A stretch of DNA of 64,000 bases from Hybos culiciformis. Taxonomy: Eukaryota > Arthropoda > Insecta > Diptera > Hybotidae. Within the stretch, counting starts at the first letter, position 1. Each line of letters begins with the position of its first letter. The translations under genes and the position numbers were made by a program. Location: positions 9,579,740-9,643,739 of the forward strand of contig OZ023273.1 of assembly GCA_964007475.1 (NCBI GenBank), in the 5' to 3' direction. The notes beneath the pieces are model-generated. The model was not told the origin of the DNA. It saw only the letters and a list, made by a program, of their open reading frames with translations, and made no database searches. Positions 26,001 to 36,560 of the stretch are shown piece after piece.

Positions 26001-28308
26001 ATATATATATATATATACATATATTATAGATGTACATAGCAAAATATTATAGAACATAAAACTAAATTGGCGCTCAAAAAATATCGAAGAAATATTCAAC
26101 ATTACAATATGACTATAGATTTACAATTAAGATACAATAGATATTTTAAAAATTTTTTTTGATTAAAAATCAAAAACTTTGTAAATTTGTTTTAATCTCA
26201 ACGGATATTTAGTAAAAAAAATTATAATCATTCACTATTGTTATATATAACAAATAAATGTGACATTCAGGGATCTAATATAATTTTTTTTTCTGATTTC
26301 AAGAATAAACGAATAATATACTTATGTTTACTAAAATTTACCTTATTCAAAATTAGCTATCTATAATAATAAAAACAATATTATGATGATGAAAAAGTAA
26401 AATTTTTACCAAAAATTTATGTTCTCTCTAAGTATTACACTTAAGTTATTTGTAGCTAAATTGAGATTTATTATATAAAAAAAAAAAAATGAAAATTTCA
26501 TATACCTACATACATATCGAAAAAAACATAAGAAAAACTTCAAGGGGGAATCAAAAGGGCATAAACAAATTGGGATTTACGCATCACCAACAAACAAGAA
26601 ACTTTCTTTTTATTTTTTTGTTTTCGAAAAAAAAAAGGATCAAAAAATACATATGTTTGTATTTTGTTATTATATATTGTTTATATATAATGAAGATACA
26701 TACATATAACTAGAAGACGGAAAAAAAAAAAACAGAAAATAAATAAATAAAATGAAAATAAAGAAATACTCTTGTAATCATTATTGTTTATAGCAATTTG
26801 GATGATTGACCTTTTTTTTTTAAGGAAACTTATATTTTTTTTTTAATAAATGAGAAAAAGGATTGAAAGGAAAACCAACAACAAATCCAACAATTATTAT
26901 CCGAAATATATACATTATACATAATATATGTAAACATTTCTAGAAAATTACATAATTCGTAATCGTAAATAATATCTGTGACTTGAAACAGAAATAAAAA
27001 AAAATTCAATCTACATCTACATTATATGGTAAATATTTTATTCCTTAATTATCATCGTATTATTTTGTTTTTATTATATGGGTTTAATTTATTATTGAAA
27101 TATTTACCACATAATACTATATAATTTAATCAAGCGATAATCGAGACTTAATTATGGTCACATACCTTTCCCCTCAAGTTAAGATGCATAATTTTAATTA
27201 ATTAATTATGTTTAATCATAGATTTATTTATCATAATTATTTTTTACTAATTGTAAAGAATTAATTGGTTATGAACATATAATGAGCGATTAAAGTTAAA
27301 TTCCCATTCCCAATAGTATACAGATTTTGAGATTTCCCTTTATGATCTTTTCCATTTATTAAAAAATTAAAAATTATATTATGTCTATATATTTATGTAT
27401 AAAAATATTATGTATTATACTGATTATACATTTTCCACATTTACGAAGTTCATTGTTTATTTTTAATCAATATTAGGTTTTTAAAAAATTTCTACCCCAT
27501 TCCTAAAGATTTTAAATTTTTAAACAAAAAATATTATATTTTATTGTGGGCTAGCCATTTTTGTTTAAAGGCATAGATATACATATAAAAATACACCACA
27601 TAAGTGAAATTGCCTCAAGTCTAGAAATAATGACAAATTGTATAATATGAGATAAAAAATAAATAATAAATAAAAACAGAACTAAAAAAAAGTGAATAAA
27701 TATGATGAATAAGCATTTGAAATTTAATGGTTTTTATATTATGTATATACATTAATAGTTAGTTATACAAAACAAAATAGATACATATCCGGTGATTTTT
27801 TGACGAAATGATTTATATGCATATAAATATTAAACTGGACCTAATCTGTAACAAAAATAATTCATTATATTTGCGAACCATTTCACTCACCTGATCATAC
27901 ACAATGTCAGTAAGCAAACGTTACTGCTGTACAGTTAATTGAATTCGAAAAGTCATTTTGCAGTTTTTTTGACTGAGCCTTGAATAAATCTAAAATGCTG
28001 TTCCTCTTCAAATCGAAAGAAAACATTTATTAATGAAGTCCAATTTCTGAATTATGAAATTATTTATATAAACAAAAATATAAACAAAAATTTTTATTAA
28101 TAATTTTTTTTTTCGTTAAAAATTTCTTTGATTACTTTTTTTTTCAATGTATACCTAACATTTTATAACCCTTTCTTTTTTTTTTTTTTTTTTAAGATGC
28201 CGTATAAGAGAGTTGTTAAGGCATAATAGCCAGCTGCCTTTTGGGATTGATACATTAAGGATACCAAGAAAGCTACAAAGTTATATTGATTTAATGGAAG
28301 AGCTATAA
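13947..28308 (+). CDS. Ankyrin repeat and SOCS box protein, ASB17-like (nine exons, 340 aa)
   Basis: Joining nine exons (13947-14076, 15189-15277, 16835-16934, 18894-19003, 19309-19418, 19483-19578, 22616-22772, 23453-23571, 28197-28308) gives an uninterrupted 340-residue frame with consistent phases and GT-AG ends. Residues about 192-235 contain an ankyrin-type repeat (SPLRVALQ...ENLLILLRYGAEP). Residues about 298-340 form a C-terminal SOCS box: the BC box SLRHLCRCRI fits [APST]Lxxx-C-xxx[AILV], followed by LPFGIDTLRIPRKLQ and QSYIDL. In the ASB family the SOCS box binds elongin B/C and cullin 5, and the ankyrin part chooses the ubiquitination substrate. The ending, LP.GI..L.IP..LQ.Y..L, and the small number of ankyrin repeats resemble ASB17 more than other ASBs; that is recalled from family knowledge, not searched. 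The start at 13947 gives MDSIFDC; an in-frame ATG 54 bases earlier would add a hydrophobic stretch and seems less likely. Partners and tissue are unknown here. Confidence 0.82.
14077..15188 (+). other. ASB-like gene, intron 1
   Basis: AT-rich intron of about 1.1 kb with long T-runs. No other feature seen in it. Confidence 0.7.
15189..15277 (+). CDS. ASB-like gene, exon 2
   Basis: Encodes residues 44-73 (GQNEKPEEVARLAVMA...HKKNNNE). The acceptor is ATGTAAG|GACAAA and the donor GAG|gttagt. The exon takes phase 1 from exon 1 and ends in phase 0. The polypyrimidine tract before the acceptor is poor, so the first few residues are less certain than the core. Confidence 0.7.
15278..16834 (+). other. 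ASB-like gene, intron 2
   Basis: AT-rich intron of about 1.56 kb. It contains an ATTT microsatellite (16723-16746), then a pyrimidine-rich tract, and ends in a run of 17-18 As directly before the acceptor AG. Confidence 0.65.
16723..16746. repeat. (ATTT)n microsatellite
   Basis: About six tandem ATTT units inside intron 2 of the ASB-like gene, running into a T-rich tract that probably serves as the distant polypyrimidine tract for exon 3. Confidence 0.85.
16835..16934 (+). CDS. ASB-like gene, exon 3
   Basis: Encodes residues 74-106 (VCLMGKYHNILYIALRTCWD...VIKLL). The donor TTAG|gtaagt is a perfect consensus and leaves phase 1. The acceptor AAAAAG|GTTTG is preceded by a long A-run, not pyrimidines, but it is the first AG after the upstream T-rich tract about 70 bases away. 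Confidence 0.78.
16935..18893 (+). other. ASB-like gene, intron 3
   Basis: AT-rich intron of about 2 kb with a short AAT-type microsatellite near 18349-18367. No open frame of interest; the minus-strand frame over exon 4 is a shadow. Confidence 0.7.
18894..19003 (+). CDS. ASB-like gene, exon 4
   Basis: Encodes residues 107-143 (EEIYSCEKTFERLFLGALFG...KSDFTDQ). The acceptor GGACTTGCAG|AAGAAA is strong and the donor CAG|gtaaaa is good. It enters in phase 1 and leaves in phase 0. Confidence 0.85.
19309..19418 (+). CDS. ASB-like gene, exon 5
   Basis: Encodes residues 144-179 (DENTKAMVYFLEHATN...NDQEMMC) plus two bases of the next codon. Acceptor ATTTTTCTAG|GATG, donor TGCAA|gtatgt. The short preceding intron is 305 bp and AT-rich. 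Confidence 0.85.
19483..19578 (+). CDS. ASB-like gene, exon 6 (start of ankyrin repeat)
   Basis: Encodes residues 180-211 (KFIDIPIESCGKSSPLRVAL...ENLLILL). SPLRVALQATSPENLLILL is the two-helix part of an ankyrin repeat. Acceptor TTTATATAG|ATTT, donor TTTTAAG|gtcaga, preceded by a 64-bp intron. Confidence 0.88.
19579..22615 (+). other. ASB-like gene, intron 6
   Basis: About 3 kb of AT-rich intron. No coding or RNA feature supported. Confidence 0.75.
22616..22772 (+). CDS. ASB-like gene, exon 7 (end of ankyrin repeat)
   Basis: Encodes residues 212-264 (RYGAEPFPVDGGSSTILALL...IIEMPFK). RYGAEP is the ankyrin hairpin that completes the repeat begun in exon 6. TILALLDKINDCE may start a further degenerate helix pair. 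Acceptor TCTACATTTTAG|ATAT, donor TTTAAG|gtgaat. Confidence 0.88.
22773..23452 (+). other. ASB-like gene, intron 7
   Basis: About 0.7 kb of AT-rich intron ending in a clear pyrimidine tract and AACAG. Nothing else seen. Confidence 0.75.
23453..23571 (+). CDS. ASB-like gene, exon 8 (start of SOCS box)
   Basis: Encodes residues 265-303 (PFLYEERKIMFLEKYG...GVMSLRHLC) plus two bases. The last residues, SLRHLC, begin the elongin-binding BC box, which is completed in exon 9. Acceptor CCATTTAACAG|CCTT, donor TGCAG|gtgaga. Confidence 0.88.
23572..28196 (+). other. ASB-like gene, intron 8
   Basis: The largest intron of this gene (4.6 kb), AT-rich, with an AT microsatellite at 25995-26017. It splits the BC box of the SOCS domain. 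No nested gene supported. Confidence 0.75.
25995..26017. repeat. (AT)n microsatellite
   Basis: Twenty-three bases of alternating A and T inside intron 8 of the ASB-like gene. Confidence 0.9.
28197..28308 (+). CDS. ASB-like gene, exon 9 (SOCS box and stop)
   Basis: Encodes residues 304-340 (RCRIRELLRHNSQLPFGI...SYIDLMEEL) and TAA at 28306-28308. The acceptor is preceded by a long T tract (TTTTTTTAAG|ATGCC). Here the usual Cul5-box LPxP is LRIP, so the first proline of that motif is replaced by arginine while LP occurs five residues earlier (LPFG). Confidence 0.88.
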
Positions 28309-28450
28309 AATTAACCAAGTAACATAAAGAATTTTTATCACATCTGACTATAAACACGCTATACAAACGGAATTTTATTTTTTATCTGAATTAAGAAAAA
28401 GTAATACTATGATATATAAAAAATTTTTAAGAAAATTATTATCCGATCCA

Positions 28451-28456
28451 AATAAA
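28451..28456 (+). terminator. Candidate polyadenylation signal of the ASB-like gene
   Basis: The first AATAAA after the stop codon, 143 bases downstream. AATAAA is frequent in such AT-rich DNA, so this is a reasonable but unproven choice. Confidence 0.35.
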
Positions 28457-30789
28457 TTTGTAGTATTTGTTACAAAATTGAAAAATGATTTTTAATCCGG
28501 TTTAAGGAAAAAAATTTGTTATGTTATCAATTTGTATATTCAATTTATATACTACACTATACTAGATCCATTAACTATAATACAATATTTGTATATACTA
28601 ACCCCAGTAAATAGTCTACGCATAATGTTGTCAATTTTTATATAAATACAAACTTATTATCATAAAATTGTTAATAATTATTTATAATGATTACAAAAAT
28701 TTTATATTACTCAAGGCTATATTAAGGTTAATCAAATTGCGTTTATTTCAACAAGACAATTAATAAATACTATACATTACAATGCTATACTGTATATTGG
28801 GTCAAATAGAACATAAAGTCAAATGTATTCAGAGCCGAAGGTAGGTTTCATGTACAGATGTCATTTAAGGCCAAATTTGCCGAATTTATTTTCAAGAATC
28901 TCTAGTCAAATTTGATATTTCCTTCGCTATTTTTTTTATTACAATCTAGGTTCTAGGGCGGGCAAGTTCATTTTTTTTTATTAAATATAATTTCTGTTTA
29001 CGTCCTTCATGAGTTCAGTTAATTTGAGTATAGTACATTAGCAATGAAACTCTGTTAGTCCTAATGATGTTCTGAAGGAATCAAAATTATACCTATATAC
29101 TACAAAAATAATTGTATCGGAATATAAAATTGTGCATAATATACGAGCTCTATCTTTTAATTAGATTACCTTTATATTGAAATGTTAAAAATTTGTTTTC
29201 ATATCAATTATGTGTAATACGAAATAATGACATTAAATTTTTTGTAAGACTAACGAAAGGTAATATAATAGTTTTTATTTTGGGGTCATTATTTTGTATT
29301 ACGAAATGTTTTATATTTTCATGTCGCATTAAGTATTACAGTATTGAACTTTTACTTTTACTAAACGTGATTATTTGTTATTATTCCCTTTTACATGTCA
29401 TACAATAAATAAAACTTTGATGAGATAAAGATAAAGATAAACTTATTATAGTACATGTCACTTTTTTTTTGAGGCCATAGAAAAATATTAACTATACGAT
29501 ATTCATTTGTAATTCATTATATTGGAAAGTAGGTACAAAATGTTTTTCTATTTAGAAAAAAAACTTAATATATTTTGTTGTTATCAAAATCCTGACAAAA
29601 TTTTAACAAATAAGTGTCATCATTAAAATTCAACAACAAAAGTATAAATTTTTTAATCAAATCGTATCTAATAAAATTGTAAATTTTTCAGATATTTTCC
29701 TTTTGCATTCGACACTTATATACTAAAATATGTAAAAAAAAATTTGTATAATGCAATAACATATAATACTTTGTACTTAAAATTAGAATCCATACAAAAA
29801 AGAGAGCTATTCATAAGAAAACTACACAGGGTCATTCGTTCTGGGCTAACAAGCTTGATAATTATGAATTAAAAATTTGTTCTTTTTTCAATGAATTTTT
29901 TCACTTCTGCTCACTGGGTAGTTAATTACCAACATAATAACATATTAACGAAATTTTTTTTTGATTCTTCATTATATTCGTACACCTATAAATTAAGGAC
30001 AGTTTATTCTTAATGTATTTTATTTTTCAACAATATTTATTTTTAAAAAATTTGCTAATATGCATAATCTAAATATTTATATTGATGTTCCTCTCAATAA
30101 TTTACTAAAAAAATAAAAAACTTTTGAATTTATAACAAAATTTTATAGTATTATGCAAAAGGAAAAGTTTGCCTTTTTTCTTAAACAACTTAAACAAAAA
30201 ATTTCTACCATTTGATAAACTTTTATTTGAAAATTTCTCTTTAACAAAATTTTTACTCGTTTTTCCAATTATTTAAGTTTCGACAGTAAAAATGTGAATT
30301 GCAATATTATTTGTCGTGAAATAAAAAAAAAAATTAAAATAATAATAATAGCAAATAACAATGCTTCATAAATCTTTCTGTATACGAAGAAGAAAAATAC
30401 CATAGAAATTTTCATAAAATATTAAGATATTCAAGGTGAAATTTATTTTTTTCTTCTTGTATCCAATATAAATTTGCTGACTTCAAATGAATGAGAAAAT
30501 ATTGTCACACTTAAAAAAAAAAATAGAAAAAATAGGAAATACTACAAGTACCACATAAGTACTTGACTTTTATAATTTATTTCTTTTACTGCTAAGAGCG
30601 ATTAATTGAAGTTGTCCAAAAATTTTCTATAATTCGAAAAAAAAACACTTTAGGAAACAAAATCCTGTATGTAAATATAATTAATTTTATTATATTAATA
30701 TACATTAATTTCAGTATTTTATTTTATTTATAATTTATTCTTTCTTCCTCAGCTTAAATATATCAAATACAATCTTATACAATTATTTC

Positions 30790-31047
30790 TATTAATTTGT
30801 CGCCCTTGTAAATCCATCGCTGCACCAAACTATGCCGACCATCATTATTACCAACCCATCCAAAGTATGATAAAAATACAATTTAAAATTAATAAAATTA
30901 ATTAATAAATTAAAAATAAAATTAAAAAATTAATTTCCATATAAAGCTGCCCCATTAGGTCCAAGAAAAATTAGGTAAAAAAAATCAATTTTGCTCGAAC
31001 TCCCTGTAACCGACATTATTTTAACACAAAATATTATCGGCACCAAA
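30790..31047. other. GC-richer patch of unknown nature, split by low-complexity DNA
   Basis: Two patches (30795-30868 and about 30938-31047) are visibly richer in G+C than the surrounding kilobases and are separated by about 70 bases of A/T-only text. On the minus strand the lower patch reads YFGWVGNNDGRHSLVQRW and continues to a stop about 13 residues later; the upper patch reads FLGPNGAALYGN. The plus strand of the lower patch also has an open frame. No family is recognised and no good splice acceptor is seen. It could be a decayed transposon or pseudogene fragment, or an isolated exon. Confidence 0.3.
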
Positions 31048-31897
31048 AAAAAAATTAATAAATTTTTTCCAACAATATTATATTTTATTTTCTAAAGAAT
31101 GTTGTTTTTCTTTTCACTGTGACACAAATAATTTTCCTTGGCACTGAAATATACTTACACAAGATACCTTATTTTTCTTCTTTTTAATTTTGTTTCGATA
31201 AAAATAAAATGATGCAAAGCAAGAATAAAACATAATAAATAAATAAAAAAAAATAAACTTTAAAAGAATATCCTTTTTAATGTAATGAACTGAAAATTTT
31301 AAAAGAACTTTTATTATAACAAAAAAAAAAAAAAAATTGATAACAAATAATGATTGAAAAATTATTGGTAAGGAAAATGAATATTTTTGCATTCAAGTAG
31401 AAAGATTGAAAAAGTTCTAGATTTTAATATTTTTTTTTTTCGTTAGTATAGAATTGAGTGGAATTTTAATTTACTTGTGAAAATATTAAGAAAAATATTA
31501 TTTTTTATTTTTCTATTATATACATCAGGTCTCTTAACATATATTTATAACAACTTTAAAGTTTTTTTCACCTTTAACGTCAACACTTTTGTGGTTAATT
31601 CTTTTTTTTATTAAATACTATTGAACTCGAATATTTTTCAGAAAATTTTTATTGAATTTATATCTGTACATAACTCATACAAAAGTAAATTTTCTAGTTC
31701 AATCTTTAAATCTGGGACTTCAACAACAATGACTTCTTTGAAATTAAAATCTTTTGATCCCTTAATCAACACTTTTATTCTGACAGATTTATTAATTTTT
31801 GATCTATACTATATAAAAAAAGCATAAATATAACATATAATTATATTAAAAATTTCATAATTTCTTAAAATTAAACCATGGTAACGCAAAAATTAAA

Positions 31898-31957
31898 GTG
31901 AAACAAGTGAAACAAGTGAAACAAGTGAAACAAGTGAAACAAGTGAAACAAGTGAAA
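31898..31957. repeat. Tandem repeat of a 9-bp unit, 6.7 copies
   Basis: Six exact copies of GTGAAACAA followed by a partial GTGAAA. No interruption or substitution is seen, which suggests recent expansion. It is not inside a supported gene. Confidence 0.95.
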
Positions 31958-32427
31958 ATTCTCGTACACAAGACGAAAGACTTGAATCAACAGTTCTTTT
32001 AATAGGAATAAGATGTTTATGTAAAAAAAAAAAAAAATTAAATATAAAAAAACTTTGTTTTATTTTGTATTAAACTTATTCTTCTCTATTTAGCAAATAA
32101 ATCAACAGCATTAGAGAAAAAAATAAAATTGTGTATTAGATCAAGATCCTTAAAACTTTTCCACCAGAATTCTTTTTTTATTTCTCTTTAAGGACATTTA
32201 TTTCCTTATTTTATGGCAAGAGAAAAAAAGTTTTATTTGTAAGACTTTAATAAAATTGTTTAGGATTATTTTGTGGTATTAAAGTTTTCTAAGAAAAAAA
32301 ACCATCTTCTCTGTTTTACAGCTGGTCCTATAATTTTTTTTCAGCAAAATTTTTCTGCACTTAATTTAGCGCATTTATTATATGTATATTATAAATATTT
32401 TTTTAGCAATATATATGTTATTGCTGT

Positions 32428-32460
32428 TTCTTAGACCCGCTTTCCATTAAGAAAAACCAA
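32428..32460 (+). repeat. Possible fragment of the dispersed repeat
   Basis: TTTCTTAGACCCGCTTTCC and the following AAGAAAAACCAAAA resemble the 5' end of the repeat at 43607-43797 (read on its minus strand). The match is short and diverged and does not continue beyond about 35 bases. Confidence 0.3.
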
Positions 32461-33090
32461 AATCGAGCACAGAATTTAGTTTTATTAGAATAGTATCTGA
32501 AAGAAATTTTTTATGTATTTCACACAAGAAATTTATGAATCTTAATTGTTTCTTTATTATTTGAGAATACTTTTAGTCGAAATTATTGAAAGATTTTGTC
32601 CTACAGTATTTAGCTCATCAGAATGATTAACTACTAAGCTTTGTAATGCAAAGTATAAGATTTTTTACTCTAATTTTCGAAACGTTTTTTTGAACCTTTT
32701 TGCATTTAACGTTCACTTCGTATCAGGTATTTTATTTTATAACTCTTGTTATAAATAAATTACTAAGAAATGAATTAGCATATAAAGTTTAAAAATAATT
32801 CTATTCATATGAAAACTATTGAGTTACCTTTATTTTGGTTAGAGAATAAATTAAAGAATTTGATTAAAAAAAAACAAAAGAATTTTAATATAGTTAGTAG
32901 ATATTTATAATTTAGTTTAAGACATTAATTAAAATTTGTTTTTGTAAGAAAAAGTATTCTGTAATTTTGCATAATTAATTTTTAGAAAATCCTTCAAATA
33001 AATTCCATTCAAAACCTTATATTTCGTGAAATTTTTGCATTAAAAATTTTCATAAATTTTCCAAAAACAATTCTTACCTAAATATTTTTA

Positions 33091-33124
33091 GTTTTATGGT
33101 ATGTGATGTTTTATGGTATGTGCC
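33091..33124. repeat. Two tandem 17-bp units
   Basis: GTTTTATGGTATGTGAT is followed directly by GTTTTATGGTATGTGCC. A small local duplication with no visible function. Confidence 0.85.
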
Positions 33125-36100
33125 ATGTTTTGAAAAATTATTATTTAATTCTAAAATACGAATAAATTGTTACATAAAAAAATTAAGGAAACTTGCTGTC
33201 ATAAATCTGCTAAAAAATTTAATTTTACTTTATTTACCGATAACTTTAAGTCAAAACAAAAAATACTCAACGTCCTTTGGGTCAAACATAATATTATTTT
33301 TATATCAATTACTATTCTTTACGGAAATTATCGAAAGAATTATTTCTAGACATTTTAAGAATTAGAATAATGATGTGTAAAGCCTTTTCAGATCTCAATA
33401 TAATATTGAATTATTTGCAGTTTTATTAATTACTATTTTACAAAAATTCACGATACTATAATGTACATATAATAAAAAATGTCATTAACTTTAATTTTTC
33501 AAACAATTATTTTCAAATAAATTTTAAAAACATAAAGTAAAATCAAATTTTCTTAATGGTTTTATGTAAATTTTTTTGTTGTTGTTTTTTTTTTTCATAC
33601 ATTTATAACTTGTGCAAAACATAATACGATAGTTAAAAAACAAAAAAAATTTATCCTGAAACATTAAAACGACTTAATAAAAAAAAAAAAAGAAAGAATT
33701 TTAAATCTTTTCCCCAATGCGTTTAAATCTAATTCTGTTAAAATTTAATAGTTACATGAGTATGTTATAACTATACAAAAATAAGATTCCTCCTTTTATT
33801 CTAGGAAAAAAATTTACATAACAAATATATACCATACCAAAAACATTTAATATAATATACAACATATTGTTTTACAAACATAATTGTATTATGTAAAATA
33901 GTACGTTCTTACATATATTTTTTATATTAAAATTTAATGGCGCATTCACAATGTTTTTTTTTTTATTATGAAAGGAGTTAAAGTTAACACAAAAGAAAAA
34001 TTTTATAATTATATAATTTGAGAGGGAAAAGGATTAGAATTTTTTTTCAAGGTATGTAGTTAGGCGCTTCCAAAAGTTTAAGCTTAAGGCTTCCAAAAAT
34101 GAAATAAATTAGGGAGATTAGTAAATGGTTGGTTTGGTTATAGAAAGTAAGAAAAAAAGAATTTTTCTTATTTTTATTCTTAAAATTGAAAAAAAATTGT
34201 TTTAATTTTATATTTTTATCTTTTAAATCTCTCGTCATCGTTTCTATATCGATAATTACTTAACATTTCTTCTATGTATGACTTTTATACGAAAATTTAT
34301 AATTATATATATTATGTATTATGTAAAATGGATTTTAAATTTTTAACTTTGTGATTTTTTGTTATTTTGCACAAAATGGTAGGATTAACAAAGTTAAATC
34401 ACTATATAAATAGTTTATCCAACCTATGTGAAGTAAACAAAAGTGTACCTACAATGTAATAGGTTTCTTAACAAAAGACAAAGTATAGATAACAAAAGTA
34501 AATATATATTTTACAAAGTTTTTTACATAATGTATATGTTAATTTCTTTTGCTTTTAATTTACGCTCAATTTAATTAAAATCCTATATTATGTGCTCAAT
34601 GATATAGATTATAAATTTATTCTTTTTTTTTCTACATAATTTTCTTTTTTAGATGAAAAACTTTTAACATTTAATCTTAATTTGAAATTTATAATCACAC
34701 TATAACTTTTTATGGTATACTATATGATATTTAAAGTGTCATTTCATAAAAAATATAACTTTAATTTACCTTTGAAGAAACCTTATGTTTAAGTTATAGT
34801 TATGTTCAAATTTAGCTGAATAAAATTATGCTATGAAATTTTCTCAAAAATCATAAATTTTTATTATTATTTTTATATGCAGAAGTATAATATTGTTCTA
34901 TTTTCGCTATTCTGTATATTCGAATTCTATTCGCACTGCAGTCTGATATTTTTTAGTTCTAGTTATTGAACAAGAATATATTACACAACATTTATAAAAG
35001 ATGCGAAATCTTAACAATCATACCCTTCGCTTTTATGCTCGTACAGTTTTCATTCTTGTGCCCAAACATAAAACTCATGGAATCTAATCTTTTCTAGAAT
35101 AAACAATTATGTCTCATCGAGGAAATTTAAATGAATTTTTTCCTTTTTTTAAATTATTTATGTATGATAGAATCCATCCGAATGAAACACATAAAATAAC
35201 ACACACTTACATAAGTCATGAAGTACCTATAATATGTATTTTCTTTTATCACTTTAAAAAAAGAATTAATGTCAAAAATAAATTTAAGAGAAAAACTTTC
35301 ACACATGCATATTTTCAAAAACCTAATAAACAATCTATGAGATGGAAAATTGTTTTCCTTTTTTCATTACGAAAAAAAAAAAAATTTTTTTTATACAAAT
35401 GACCCTAATATGCTTTTCATTTAAGAAATTTAACAGTAATTGGTATAGAAATTTTATGCAAACATGCTATATCATCATTTTCATTCATTTTTCATTTTAA
35501 AAAAAAATAAAAATAAAAATAAAATAAATGAATAAAAATAAATAAAAAAGAAATAACAATTGTTAAAAAAAGACACTACCTTCTTAACTTTTTTATTTAA
35601 ATTCTTCACAAAAATTTAAATTTGTTATATTCAATTCAAGTAATATGCAGATTCGGAATTTAAGCTTGTATCATTTTATTCGAAATAATGATATCAACAT
35701 AATATGGTATAAGAAAATTCACATAAAAACATAAAAAAAAAAAATAACAGCAATGTGGTCAATATATCCGCCGATAACCAAATTCATATAATTTTTTGAG
35801 TTTTTTAGTAAATTATAAATTTTATATGCTATATTTCATTATCAATTTATAAATAAAATTATGCATTACTTTATTTATTATAGATTAAATTTACCCTGTA
35901 GGATGTTTAATCGAATTAAGTTATTTTTTTTTTCGCATTTTTGCATTACCTAATATAGATAATTATAAAAATGATGTTATATATTTTATATTTATTATTT
36001 TATTTATGCATTAGTTTAACTGCATACCAATTTATAGTTTAAATTTTAAAAAGTTAATTTACATAGTTTAATTCCAACTACAAACTATTGTCGTAAATAG

Positions 36101-36365
36101 TAAATTTTATGACAAAATATGGAGAAAAAAAAAACTCTGTCCCTTCCTGGGTATAATATTTCAAATATTTGTTAAATAAGGTATAGTTTAATTTGATGTT
36201 TTATTTTTCTAAAATTCTCTACATACGTATGTTTGGTATGTTCATAGACATTCGTTTGATTAAAAAATTTACAAACAGAAAGAAAACAATTTAATTAAAT
36301 TTCTACTGGAAAAATTTTTAGGTTCAATATTTAAGTGAACTTTTTATAAACCGTACAGTAGAAGT

Positions 36366-36560
36366 ATTTTTTTTAGTCCATCAAAAATTAAAAACCGAAC
36401 TTTTCATTAAATGTTCGTCCGTCTGACCACCACTAAAATACTTGTAACTTATGAACCAGTGAATCAATTTTATTCTTTAATTTTTAAAACATTCGCAATC
36501 CTCGATCATTTTCACTTCGACTAAAAACTGAGATTCTATCATTTCGGGCTTCGAAGTTAA
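36366..36560 (+). repeat. Dispersed repeat, copy A
   Basis: Diverged copy of an interspersed repeat, inverted relative to the copy at 43607-43797. Shared landmarks in order are ATTAAATGT(C/T), a CACTAAAAT block, ACTTA(T/C)GAACCAG, AAAACAT(T/G)CGCAAT, TTCACTTC, and ATTTCGGG(C/T). There is no open reading frame or terminal repeat, so the class cannot be told. Confidence 0.7.

Noticed and set aside
31114..31392. 92-codon minus-strand open frame
   Set aside because: Typical AT-run product rich in F, I and K; no motif.
33096..33365. 89-codon plus-strand open frame beginning MVCDVLWYVPCF
   Set aside because: Starts within a local 17-bp duplication and is otherwise hydrophobic low-complexity text; no family recognised.
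35109..35402. 97-codon plus-strand open frame
   Set aside because: Begins with ATG but the second half is poly-lysine/phenylalanine from A/T runs; no splice context or motif.
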